NCBI GenBank assembly: GCA_021464415.1
Contig: CM038467.1
Location: 47,615,715 to 47,679,714 of the forward strand
DNA length: 64,000 nucleotides
Direction of reading: 5' to 3'
Source of the DNA: Lonicera japonica
Lineage: Eukaryota > Streptophyta > Magnoliopsida > Dipsacales > Caprifoliaceae
The first letter of the stretch is position 1; each line of letters starts with the position of its first letter. Shown in pieces: positions 46,950-56,870 of this stretch. The position numbers and the translations under genes were made by a program. The notes under the pieces were generated by a model. The model had not been told where the DNA came from, searched no databases, and was given only the letters and a program-made list of their open reading frames with translations.

Positions 46950-47710
46950 GAGTGCCTCCGGAGAGGGCTTTGTGTTTGGTTTTGCCTCCGGAGAGGGCTT
47001 TTATTACCTCATTGCCTCTTTCGAGGGCTTTCATTTGTTCCACTCGCCTCAGATGGGAGGACTACCATTGCTCCACTAGCCTCAGATGGGAGGACTACCA
47101 TTGCGCCTCAGGTGGGAGGACTACCAGTGTGCCTCAGGTGGGAGGACTACCGTTGCTACACCGTGCCTCTCTGGGAGGGCTTTTGACCTGTAAAAGAAAG
47201 AAAGAAAGAAAGAAAATTGTCTCCGGAGAGGGCTTGTGCCTGTGGAAAGGACTTGGTGACCGGTTTGCCTGTAGAAAGGGCTTATGTGAATGGTTTGCCT
47301 CCGGAGAGGGCTTGTGCCTGTAGAAAGGACTTATGGGTGATGTTTTGCCTGTAGAAAGGGCTTATGTGAATGGATTGCCTCCGGAGAGGGCTTGTGCCTG
47401 TGGAAAGGACTTGATGACCGGTTTACCTATAGAAAGGGCTTATGTGAATGGATTGCCTCCGGAGAGGGCTTGTGCCTGTAGAAAGGACTTAGGGGTGATG
47501 TTTTGCCTATAGAAAGGGATTATGTGAATGGATTGCCTCCGGAGAGGGCTTGTGCCTGTGGAAAGGACTTGATGACCGGTTTGCCTGTAGAAAGGGCTTA
47601 TGTGAATGGATTGTCTCCGGAGAGGGCTTGTGCCTGTAGAAAGGACTTGGGGTGATGTTTTGCCTGTAGAAAGGGCTTATGTGAATGGATTGCCTCCGGA
47701 GAGGGCTTCG
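46950..47710. repeat. Tandem repeats in the 3' untranslated region of the Tat element
   Basis: 46950-47190 holds variants of 'GCCTCMGGTGGGAGGACTAC' and 'GCCTCCGGAGAGGGCTT'. From about 47217 to 47710 there is a ~78-80-bp unit containing 'CCTCCGGAGAGGGCTTGTGC' and 'GCCTGTAGAAAGGGCTTATG', about six copies in two alternating versions. It lies between the antisense genes and the 3' LTR. Confidence 0.8.
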
Positions 47711-48518
47711 AATTTTTTACTATCTCTCTCTTCGATTGCTAGAGTGAGAGAGGGAAATTTCTGATGAGGGTGGAAAGAGCTCCTCGAGGTCTAATCTTTA
47801 CCCGGATGCCTTTCTGAAGTTTTACTCTCATTTTTCTCTTGACTGAAAATACTTCTCTCGGGAAGCAGTTTTCGAATTTTTCTTGCTCTTCACCGAGTGA
47901 TGATTCGAGGTTTTTTCCAAACCATCTCTTCTGTATCGTGCTGAAAAGAAAATTTGTTCGAAAGGTCAATCTCTGATCTCTTGTTTCTTTTTGATTCTCA
48001 TTTTTGGTGGGCCCACATCGTTTTCTGTTTTTCGATGTTCTTATTCCTCCCTCTTTTAGGAAAGATTTTTCCTGGCCTTCTCTGTTTTTGACCAAGAATC
48101 TTTTTATCCCTTTGTCGTGATCAGGAGCCTTACTCACCTAAGATGAAGCCCTGAGCCGGTTTTGGCCTAACTGTCACTCTTGGTGTGGCTCTCCCTGCCA
48201 CTCTATACAATTTTGTTTCTCTTGCTCGCTCTCGGGCGCTCATGCGGGTTCTTTCTCTTTTCTACTCTTTCAATTTTTTCTATTCTCGTCTTATCTTGCT
48301 TTCTCTCATCGATGATCTTGTTCCTTCTTGGGAGATCAGAGATTACTTTGTTTGTGTTTCATTCTCGCATTTTTCGGAGAGATGATTTGGAAATCTTTCT
48401 TGGATTTTTCATCATTGGGGTGCAGTTTTCAGAAAGGTTTTCGAAAACTGTTCCTCCGAAGCATCCCTGCATGAGATAAAATGAGACAAAGGTCAGAAAA
48501 TCAGGGGAGGGGGGCAAA
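47711..48518. other. Non-coding region upstream of antisense gene 1
   Basis: Pyrimidine-rich on the plus strand. No reliable coding frame: the minus-strand 132-codon frame starts with GTG, is basic and low in complexity, and has no domain. Confidence 0.4.
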
Positions 48519-48602
48519 TGTCGCGCGACACCTCGGGGAGAGGGCCCTTTGTCGCGCGACAAAGATTCCATATGTCGCGCGACATTCTCATCTCCTATAT
48601 AT
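48519..48602 (+). promoter_or_regulatory. Promoter of antisense gene 1: three palindromes and a TATA box
   Basis: Perfect TGTCGCGCGACA at 48519-48530, 48550-48561 and 48573-48584, then CTATATAT at 48595-48602, only 10 bp after the last palindrome. The gene's ATG is at 48753. Confidence 0.65.
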
Positions 48603-48752
48603 CTCTCTTGCTGAGCTCATCCTAGCTCATTTCTCTCTTTCCCTTTCTCTCTCTAACTTCTCTTTCTCTCCCTAGCTTTCTTCGTACGCGCGAAAGCCCT
48701 GCTGCTTTTCCAATTTTTCCGACTTTCTCACTTACTATACTCATATATATAG

Positions 48753-51700
48753 ATGGATCCTGCACAGCCCGATAGACTGGAGGGTGATCAGGAGGAAGTT
48801 ACTTTTACTGACGCTCAGGGCGTCCTTCGGTGTAGTCCACACCACGACGACTAGGAGGACTTGGATTGGTATGATGAGGATGGATTGGACCGCGGTCGGG
48901 CGGTGGTCTACCGAGACGTTACCCGGGCTACTCCAGTCCTGGATGTTCCGTGGCTCTTGATGGAGCCTGCTTCTCACGAGATTCGCCGACGATCTCTGGT
49001 ATGTATTTTTGAAATTTTCTTTTTGTTTGATTTCTTCTGTCGTTTCCTGCATGTATTTAAACAATTCTCGTTTTTAGTATACATGTTTGTCTAGAAATAA
49101 CATCCGACTTTAGTGAACACATACTTTTACCTGTGATACCTCCTAGATTTTGGGAATTTACATACGGTACTCCCATAACTCTATATCTCTCATATTTACA
49201 CCAAAATACCCTCAGATTTGGAAAATTACATAATTTACCCCTATCACCCTACAACTCTCATAATTACACCAAAATACCCTCAGGTTTGGAAAATTACATA
49301 ATTTACCCCTATCACCCTATAACTCTCATAATTGCACCAAAGTACCCTCAGGTTTGGAAAATTACATAATTTACCCTTATAACCTTATAACTCTCATAAT
49401 TACACCAAAGTACCCTCAGGTTTGGAAAATTACATAATTTACCCTATAACCCTATATCTCTTATAATTACATCAAAGTACCCTCAGGTTTGGAAAATTAC
49501 ATAATTTTACCCCTATAACCCTATATTTATATATATACATATCTCTTTGTTGTCTGCAGTGGGTTGGCCGAGGTTGGGGTTCTCCCAACACCATATCTTT
49601 GGAGTGGCGTCGGGCACCGACCCCTGTCCAGGAGTTGCTCCTTGCGACTCCATTTGGTTCTCTCTTTGACGCCCTCCCGGAGCGGGTATCCAGGGCGACA
49701 GTTCTGGTGTCGGCACTTGCCTCCCACTGGTGGGATACTACTCATACCTTCCATTGGAGTTGGGGTGAGATGACGATGACCCCCCTCGACCTTTTTGCCT
49801 TGACTGGGATTCCTTCAGGGGGGATCTCTATCCGGATTGATGTCCCTTTGCATCTGACAGCAGAGGGCATCGTCGACGCACTTGGATGGTTCCCGGAGCG
49901 ACGGAGTTCCGGTGATATGATTCCTCGTGGTGTTTTGGTTACGCGGCTAGCCACAGAGAGAGCTCGGCTAGCTGCTTCGGGTGTTCCGTTGACCCGTCAG
50001 GAGGCGCGTCAGTATGCTCGTGTCCTTCTTTTATTGACGCTTCATGATCTGTTTGAGGCCCGTGGAGGGGACACGGCCCATCTCTGGTGGCTGTCTTATC
50101 TTCGGGACTTTAGCATCAAGTTCGATTATGATTGGGGAGGATTCATTCTCGCTGTCCTGTATGATGCCATGGACCAGGTCTCTCGCCATTTAGCCCTGAA
50201 CCTCAAGGGCTTCTCTTTACTATGGGAGGTACTTACTTTTGTCCCTTTATCTTTGCTTGAGTCCTTTAGGCATTACCTGTTCGATAATTGCTGAAATCCT
50301 TTATATTTCTCTTTCAGAGTTGGTTCGTGGCATATACACGTCTGGGCCTGGCCCAGGTGGATCTCCTCGTTGAGAACGAAGATCAGTTTCCCCTTCTCCG
50401 CCGATTCATCGCGGGGAACTATAGAGCTCCTTATGTATACTGGATTCGGGAGACCGGAGCTCCTGCTGTCCACGACCTGTTGGAGGAGCAGGTAAATATC
50501 TTAGCATTTTTTCAATAGATAGTAAAATAAAATATGAATTACTAAAATAAAATCTTATTCTCTTTTCAGATTGAGTGGGCCCCTTGGGGTGATCTGGGCC
50601 CCCATTTTGGATATGGCCGTGCTTTGGCTTCTTCGAGGACCAGGCGGCTCATCAGAGACGAGTACGACTTTCACTTCTACTTGGGCGAGAGAGTTATTCG
50701 CCAGCATTTGCCTGCCCAGTGGCCTCGGGTTCCTTTATTCCCGCCAGTTCAGATGAGGCGGACGGGTGAGACTGACTCGGCGATGGTGCAGTCCCTTATA
50801 GGCGGGCTCGGCTTTCAGAGGTTTACTGAGGAGGGGGATTATGCCGTCATTACTGCCCGCTATCTGATGAAGGAGCCGAAGGGGACTCGGGGACGGGTCT
50901 TCTATGAGAGGTACCGGGCGTTGGGAGGTGATCCCAACTACATACGAGGACAGACTCATTTATCCAGGACGGTCCCAGGTTATTTACCACCTGTCCCTGA
51001 CCAGAGGGACAACATTCTAGATTCTGACGACGATGACCCTGACGGAGAGAGGGACGTCCCTGCCGGTGCTGAGGGAGGCGGTGATAGACCCGAGGGTGCT
51101 GAGGGAGGTGGGACCGCAGCGGTTCCAGAGCAGTCGCCTCAGACTATACCGACAGAGGGGCAGCATGCCGAGAGAGAGAGAGGTGATTTCTCTGAGCGGT
51201 CCTGGGAGCCTGCAGACCTTGGATTTGATTATGAGCATTTTGGGCGGACTCCTTCTACTCCTCTTCCGTCTGCTGCCATGGGTCCTCCAATCAGATCCAC
51301 GGGTCCTAGTGGCTCATCTTCTCGTCCTCCTTTGTTCCCTATTGGTGAGGAGGGTGGGTCTACTTCTACTGTCAGGCCGACGGTTTCATCCATTCATGCG
51401 GTAGATCTGTCGATACTTCCTCGAGACATCTCCTATGTCGGTGCCAGTCTACGTCAGTATACAGTGCCCGAGTATCCTCTTCCGGAGGATACGTTTGACT
51501 ACTTGGGTCGCCGTCTTGATGATGAGGTACGTGCTTTTCTTCCCTCCATATCTCTTCATATCCATGCTTATTTATTTTAATTGTGTTGATTCTTCTTTCT
51601 TTCCTTTTCAGAGGGTGAGCGTGCGTGTGGCGGACCTGAGAGCTTGGCATTCCTAGTATCTCTATAGCTGGAACCTGCTCCAGTTCGTTGGTCGAGACCC

Positions 51701-51980
51701 TACGACATACATGCGTGACTACCAGAGGGCGATCGACGTCTCCTTGCGGGCAGATGACCCTCTGGCTTCCTCTAGTGCTCGGACGGAGTCTCGGAGGAGT
51801 AGTAGTCGGACCTCTAGGCGATCTCGGTCTTCAGTGATTCGTCATACGGCACCAGTCCAGTTGACGGGGCCTTCTCAGGCGGTAGCTCCTTCTACTCAGG
51901 GCGTCCCAGAGGTCGATCCTACTCTTGAGGACGGATCGGGTGATAGTGGGAGTGTGTCCAAACGCTCCCGATTAGATTAG
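48753..51980 (+). pseudogene. Antisense gene 1 of the Tat element: PMD-type protein, five exons, two TAG stops
   Basis: Exons 48753-48998, 49560-50228, 50318-50491, 50570-51526 and 51612-51980 are all in phase 0 with GT/AG junctions, 805 codons in total. Exon 2 carries the plant mobile domain signature (SHWWDTTHTFHWSWGEMTMT, then LFALTGIPSGG). Exon 4 continues the domain (VIRQHLPAQWPRVPLF) and then becomes an acidic, Gly/Pro/Ser-rich tail. Exon 5 ends with a Ser/Arg-rich stretch (SRRSSSRTSRRSRSS). The only breaks are TAG at 48852-48854 and 51654-51656; the latter is probably a former CAG. There are no frameshifts. PMD proteins occur in hosts and in Tat and MULE elements, and their biochemical role is not settled. 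Intron 1 is filled by a 68-bp tandem repeat. Confidence 0.82.
49133..49545. repeat. 68-bp tandem repeat inside intron 1 of antisense gene 1
   Basis: Five to six copies of a unit containing 'TACCCTCAGGTTTGGAAAAT' (landmarks at 49207, 49275, 49343, 49410 and 49478). It fills most of the 561-bp intron. Confidence 0.85.
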
Positions 51981-52311
51981 CTTTCCTTCCTGCATTTAGT
52001 TAGTCCTGACAAATATGTAGTTTTTATTTTTTAGACTTTTAGACAGGGTTTTTGTGAAAAACTGTTCTTTTATTAGTTTTATATATATAAAAAATCTTTA
52101 TTTGTGTCTGATGTTACGCATTTATTTATCTAATGATGAAAAATAATTTACGTGGGCCGATAAAGTAAGAATCATACCTTCGTGATGGGATGCTACTTAG
52201 GGTATCTGCAAAAGAACAAAGTGAGCACAAATGCATAAAAGTGGATATTTTGGCAAAACTGACTCTTGCGTGTAAGAAAAAAAACTCAAAACATAGCACA
52301 CCAAGGTAGTT
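51981..52311. other. Intergenic region between the two antisense genes
   Basis: AT-rich 3' flank of antisense gene 1, with no coding frame. It leads into the palindromes of the next promoter. Confidence 0.45.
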
Positions 52312-52389
52312 TGTCGCGCGACATTCCCTCCTGAATATGGGTTTGTCGCGCGACAAACAGGTACATGAGCCCTCTTTTTTGCTATAAAT
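52312..52389 (+). promoter_or_regulatory. Promoter of antisense gene 2: two palindromes and a TATA box
   Basis: TGTCGCGCGACA at 52312-52323 and 52344-52355, then CTATAAAT at 52382-52389. The ATG follows at 52430, about 40 bp after the TATA box. This is the same arrangement as in the LTR and antisense gene 1. Confidence 0.65.
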
Positions 52390-52429
52390 ACACCCATCTT
52401 CCTTCCTCCATCCTCACACCTTTCCCACA

Positions 52430-53572
52430 ATGTCTTCTTATCTCACAAATTCTGATTTTTCTTATGTTGAAGCCCGAGATGCTCTGATATCTTCTGAAAA
52501 TGGCTTGAACTTTGGTGTATTCAGTCCTTTAGCGAGTTGGCGCCATCGTCCTGTAGATTTCTCCTTTTTGCTTGGCGCTCTGTACTTCTGGAGTCCTGCC
52601 GATCATCTTTTCCGTTTCGGACTAGACGAGCTCTGCCCGACTTATGAAGAATTCTCCTGGCTTTTGCGTTCTGACGTTCGCCTTCCGATGGCTATTCCCG
52701 TAGAAGAAATCGGTCCTCGAGAAATGCTGATTGCTCTATTAGCTATTCCTCAAGCGGCCTGTGATGGCTTTATTACCGACGGACTCCTTGATCTCTACAA
52801 AATGGTAAGGTTCTTTCATCGTTACGAGGAGAGAGCTTCTTATAGTGCGGGGCGTATTGTGGCAGCCTTGATTTGTCTGGTTTCTGATATGCTACTGGTG
52901 ACGGGCTCTTCCCGTGTCGATCCAACTATTCTCAGTTTGATCTATCAGGCAAGGAATGGGGAATCCATAGTGCCCATCGTTCTTGCAGAGACTCTGAATG
53001 GCCTAGATGATCTCAAAAGGGGAGCTTCACCCTTCTTCAGGGGAAGTCCACGCTTACTATACATGTGGCTATTGGAGCGTTTTCGATCAGTGGGTTTCAA
53101 TGGGGTCCAACTTGACAACCCGACATACTTCTTCCGTTGTCCCCTCTTTGGTGCCTTGACTATGTCTTCCTCTGATTGGACGGTGTGGTTTTCAGAGAAT
53201 TCTAGGCCCATTCGGTGGAACATTCCTTGGTGGAAGTTGAGGGCAATAGTGCTTAGTACCGGGGGGCAGAATTACGTTCGGCTTCGTGGGCTCTGGTTCA
53301 CTTCTTTTTATCTCCCCAGACGTCTTCTTCGGCAATTTAACGTCCATCAGGGCATCCCTCTTAACCTGAACAACTTCTCTTCCGAGTCTAAATTCTTGGC
53401 CCAGCATGTTTCTTCATCGGTGGAGAGGATGTGGCGTGCTCGATTGACTCGTCAGTTCAACCATGCCTGTTTTGGTATTTTCGGGCCCTTTCGGGCTGAT
53501 ATCATCCGTTCTCTTTGGGGGTTTCTTGAAGATGAGTTGATCGATGACCCTTTTCAGATGGAGTTGTTTTGA
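52430..53572 (+). CDS. Antisense gene 2 of the Tat element: PMD/DUF7745-like protein, intact
   Basis: A 380-codon single-exon ORF from ATG to TGA, without breaks. The N-terminal half (PVDFSFLLGALYFWSPADH, then FGLDELCPTYEEFSWLL) resembles the DUF7745 / plant-mobile-domain-like family common in plant retrotransposons and annotated as 'hypothetical' in many genomes. The C-terminal part is rich in aromatic and basic residues (WTVWFSENSRPIRWNIPWWK). It has no signal peptide or membrane segment that I can see. It lies on the strand opposite gag-pol and converges with it; the pol stop is 331 bp away. It is the only undamaged protein-coding frame of this element. Function is unknown, and a role in expression control of the element is only an inference. 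Confidence 0.78.
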   Translation: MSSYLTNSDFSYVEARDALISSENGLNFGVFSPLASWRHRPVDFSFLLGALYFWSPADHLFRFGLDELCPTYEEFSWLLRSDVRLPMAIPVEEIGPREMLIALLAIPQAACDGFITDGLLDLYKMVRFFHRYEERASYSAGRIVAALICLVSDMLLVTGSSRVDPTILSLIYQARNGESIVPIVLAETLNGLDDLKRGASPFFRGSPRLLYMWLLERFRSVGFNGVQLDNPTYFFRCPLFGALTMSSSDWTVWFSENSRPIRWNIPWWKLRAIVLSTGGQNYVRLRGLWFTSFYLPRRLLRQFNVHQGIPLNLNNFSSESKFLAQHVSSSVERMWRARLTRQFNHACFGIFGPFRADIIRSLWGFLEDELIDDPFQMELF

Positions 53573-53903
53573 TTTATGGATTCCGAGCCCACAGGAGAAA
53601 GCATTGTTTCTGTGTACCAGATTCTGGATGAAGCCCGAATTGACTTGGCTACTGAGGACCCAGCTTGGCCAATCCCTAGGGATTAGTTCTTTTTGTATGA
53701 TGTATCTCCTTTGTAACCTTCGGTGTTCTGAACCACCTTAATAATAAACAAGGGACTTTGTTACAAGAAATAAATTTCTTACAATGTTTAAACCGGGCCT
53801 GAAGTCACTTCTCAGGTTGCCTACGTTCCCCTTTTGATTTTTCTAAAAACATAACTTTGAGTTGGGGCTCAGGTTTACGTAGTTCTTATCATACATGTTA
53901 CAT
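53573..53903. other. Convergent 3' region between antisense gene 2 and pol
   Basis: Contains an AATAATAAAC stretch (about 53740) that could serve as a plus-strand polyadenylation signal. No further coding sequence is seen. Confidence 0.4.
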
Positions 53904-55193
53904 CTATTGATAATACTTCTTCAGTCGATCCATGTTGACTGGTGAATGCAGTAATTGTCCATCCAAATCAGCGAGTATAGCGGCACCCCCTGTATCAATC
54001 TCTTTGACGATGTATGGCCCTGTCCACTTCTGACCGAACTTTCCCCTTGGGTCTTTGGCTGGTTCTCGAATTTCTTTCAACACTATATCGTTTTCATTGA
54101 TGCCCCGAGTTTTTACTTTCTGGTTAAATGCTCAAGCGATTCTCCTCTGATACCCTTGGTGGTGATATAATGCTTTCAATCTCTTTTCATCTAACAATGC
54201 CAGCTCGTCATAACGTGCCTGGACCCATTTCAGCTCATTAACTTGATTCTCTAACATTACTCTGAGGGAGGGGACTTCTAATTCAACAGGGAGGACTGCT
54301 TCCATCCCGTATGTAAGTGAAAATGGGGTTGCCCCGGTAGAGACCCTTTCAGTGGTGCGGTATCCCCACAATGCGTATGGTAATTTCTCTGGCCAGTCCC
54401 GACAGGTGTCGGTCATCTTGCTCAGGATATTCTTCAGATTCTTGTTGGCAGCCTCAACTGCCCCATTGGTTTGTGGCCTGTATGGCGAAGACCTGTGTCG
54501 GGTAATACCGTATTCTTCCATGACTGTATTAGCTTCTCCTTCAAAGTGGGTGCCATTGTCCGAGATGATTTCATGTGGGACCCCATACCGGCAGACAATA
54601 TTCCTTTTGATGAATCGGGCAACTTTCTTGGCGTCAAGGGTCTGGAAAGACTCGGTTTCCACCCATTTGGTGAAGTAGTCGATGGCCACTAGTATGAATT
54701 CATGGCCGTTGCTGGCTTTGGGCGAAATCTTCCCAATGATGTCAATTCCCCAGGTTGCGAAAGGCCAGGGAGCAGTCATGTTGTACAACTCTTTCGAAGG
54801 AAGCTTCTGGGATTTAGCATAAATTTGGCACTTGTGACAACGGTGTACGTGGTTAACGCAGTCATTTTGCAGGGTAGACCAGAAATAACCTTGTCTGATG
54901 ATTTTGCGGAAAAGTGTATGACCGCTCATATGAGGTCCGCAATCGCCCCCATGTATCTGATCCATCATTCTAACAGATTCTTCCTCGGTGAGACATTGAA
55001 GATGAGTCCGGTCGTAGTTCCTCTTATACAGCCTTCCGGCACAAAGTATGAACCCGGATGCTAACCTTCGGAGTGTGACCCGCGTTTTCTTATCTGTTTT
55101 CTTGGGATACTGATGGTTCTTCAACAGGTTCCAGATGTCGTAAAACCAGGCGGTTGAGTCACCGCTTTCTTCATTTTCTACCTCAAAGGCCAT
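53904..55193 (-). pseudogene. pol, integrase part of the inner Tat element
   Basis: The C-terminal part of the single gag-pol frame, ending with TAG at 53904-53906. It shows the integrase zinc-binding segment (HVHRCHKCQ), then the catalytic core with GIDIIGK, SDNGTHF and VEAANKN supplying the D, D and E residues. After TGA at 54132-54134 (probably a former CGA) it continues as the C-terminal GPY-type region (KWTGPYIV). TAA at 55218-55220 separates it from the preceding part. Confidence 0.88.
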
Positions 55194-55217
55194 GCAGTAT
55201 GCTGGTCCTGTTCTTCT

Positions 55218-56849
55218 TTACACTGTAAGAGTTATTTCTTCCATCCCCTCCGGGATATCAATCATAGATGCCAAGGTTGTCAGTGCGTCAGCAAAACTGT
55301 TATGTGACATGGGGACATAGTAAAACTCCGCATGCTCGAACTTTCCTGCGACATCCTCTAGTCGAGTGAGGTAAGGGACTAATTTCTCATCTTTGATCTT
55401 CCATTCCTTCAGAACTTGGTGGACCACTAGTGCTGAATCTCCGTATACCTGTATTCTCTGTATACCCCTTTGGAGCGCGATTTCCAACCCGAGTATGCAG
55501 GCTTCATATTCGGCCATGTTGTTGGTGCAGAAGAAATCTAGACGATACGATACCGGGGAATGAGTTTGGTCTGGAGAGACCAAAAGGATGCCTATCCCGT
55601 TTCGGTTTCGGTTGGCGGCCCTGTCGAAATATAATTTCCAGTCTTCATCGATCTCGACATTCATGATAGTTTCATCCGGGAACTCGACTTCTTCTAGTAT
55701 GTCCCCCAATATCGGATTGTGGGCCAGGTAATCAGCTATGATCTTGCCTTTGACTGCCTTCTGGGTCATGTAGGTGGTGTCAAATTCGGAGAGCATGAAT
55801 AACCACTTTGCCATACGGTTTGAGAGAGCTGGTTTCTCGAAGAGGTATTTTAGCGGATCAATTCGTGATGCCAGGATGTCTGGAAAGACTAACATGTAGT
55901 GCCGTAATTTATGTGTTACCTAGACGAGAGCGGCGCATGACTTCTCTAGTGGCGTGTAGTTTATCTCAAATGGGGACAGTTTTTTGTTGATGTAGTAGAT
56001 AGCTTGCTCCTTTCGGGTATCCTTCATATGTTGGGCTAGCATAGCTCCCGTAGCCGAATCCATGACCGTTAGGTATAAGATTAATGGCAGTCCGGCCTGT
56101 GGTGGGGCTAATACTGGGGGATTGGAGAGATAGTCCTTGATTTTATCAAAAGCCTCCTGGCACTGATCGTCCCATTCTCCCGGTGAAGATTTCCTCAGGA
56201 GTTTGAAGATGGGCTCGCAAGTCTGAGTGAGCTGAGAGATGAACCTACTAATGTACTGCAAATTACCCAAAAATCCCCGGAATTCTTTCTCGGTACGAGG
56301 CTCAGGCATTTCTTGGATAGCTCGAACCTTGGCAGGGTCTACCTCGATTCCTTTCTTACTGACAACATAACCCAGGAGTTTTCCCTTGGTCACCCCGAAC
56401 ACACATTTTTGCGGATTGAGTCTCATCTGGTACTGGCGGAGGCGGTCAAAAAAGGCTCGTAAGGCTGGTACATGGCCTTCCCTTTCTTTTGATTTGATTA
56501 TCATGTCATCCACATACACTTCTACTTCTTTGTGAATCATGTCGTGGAAGATAGCGGTAGCTGTCCTCTGATACGTTGCCCCGGCGTTCTTCAGCCCGAA
56601 TGGCATAACGGTGTAGCAGTATGTCCCCCATGGCGTGATAAATGCTGTTTTATCTTGGTGATCTGGGTACATTTTAATCTGATTATACCCGACAAAACCG
56701 TCCACAAATGATTTCAAGGCATGGTTGGCAGTATTATCTATTATCAAATTGATGTTGGGCAATGGAAAATCGTCTTTTGGGCAAGCTTTATTGAGATCTC
56801 GATAATCCACACACATGCGGACCTTCCCATTTGCCTTTGGAATGGGCAC
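55218..56849 (-). pseudogene. pol, reverse transcriptase and two RNase H domains of the inner Tat element
   Basis: Reverse transcriptase with CVDYRDLNKACPKDDFPLP, the catalytic YVDD (about codons 1422-1425 of the joint frame) and LGYVVSKKGIEVDP. A Ty3-type RNase H (LEKSCAALV...) is interrupted by TAG at 55920-55922, where relatives have Trp. A second, archaeal-type RNase H follows (DWKLYFDRAAN, AEYEA, VYGDSALVV, FADALTTLA), the hallmark of the Tat lineage. The residue after FD is Arg instead of the usual Gly. TAA ends this part at 55218. Confidence 0.9.
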
Positions 56850-56870
56850 AATGTTGGCTAACCATAAAGG

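Noticed and set aside
47739..48137. 132-codon minus-strand frame
   Set aside because: Non-ATG start, low complexity and basic composition, no domain; the plus-strand context is non-coding.
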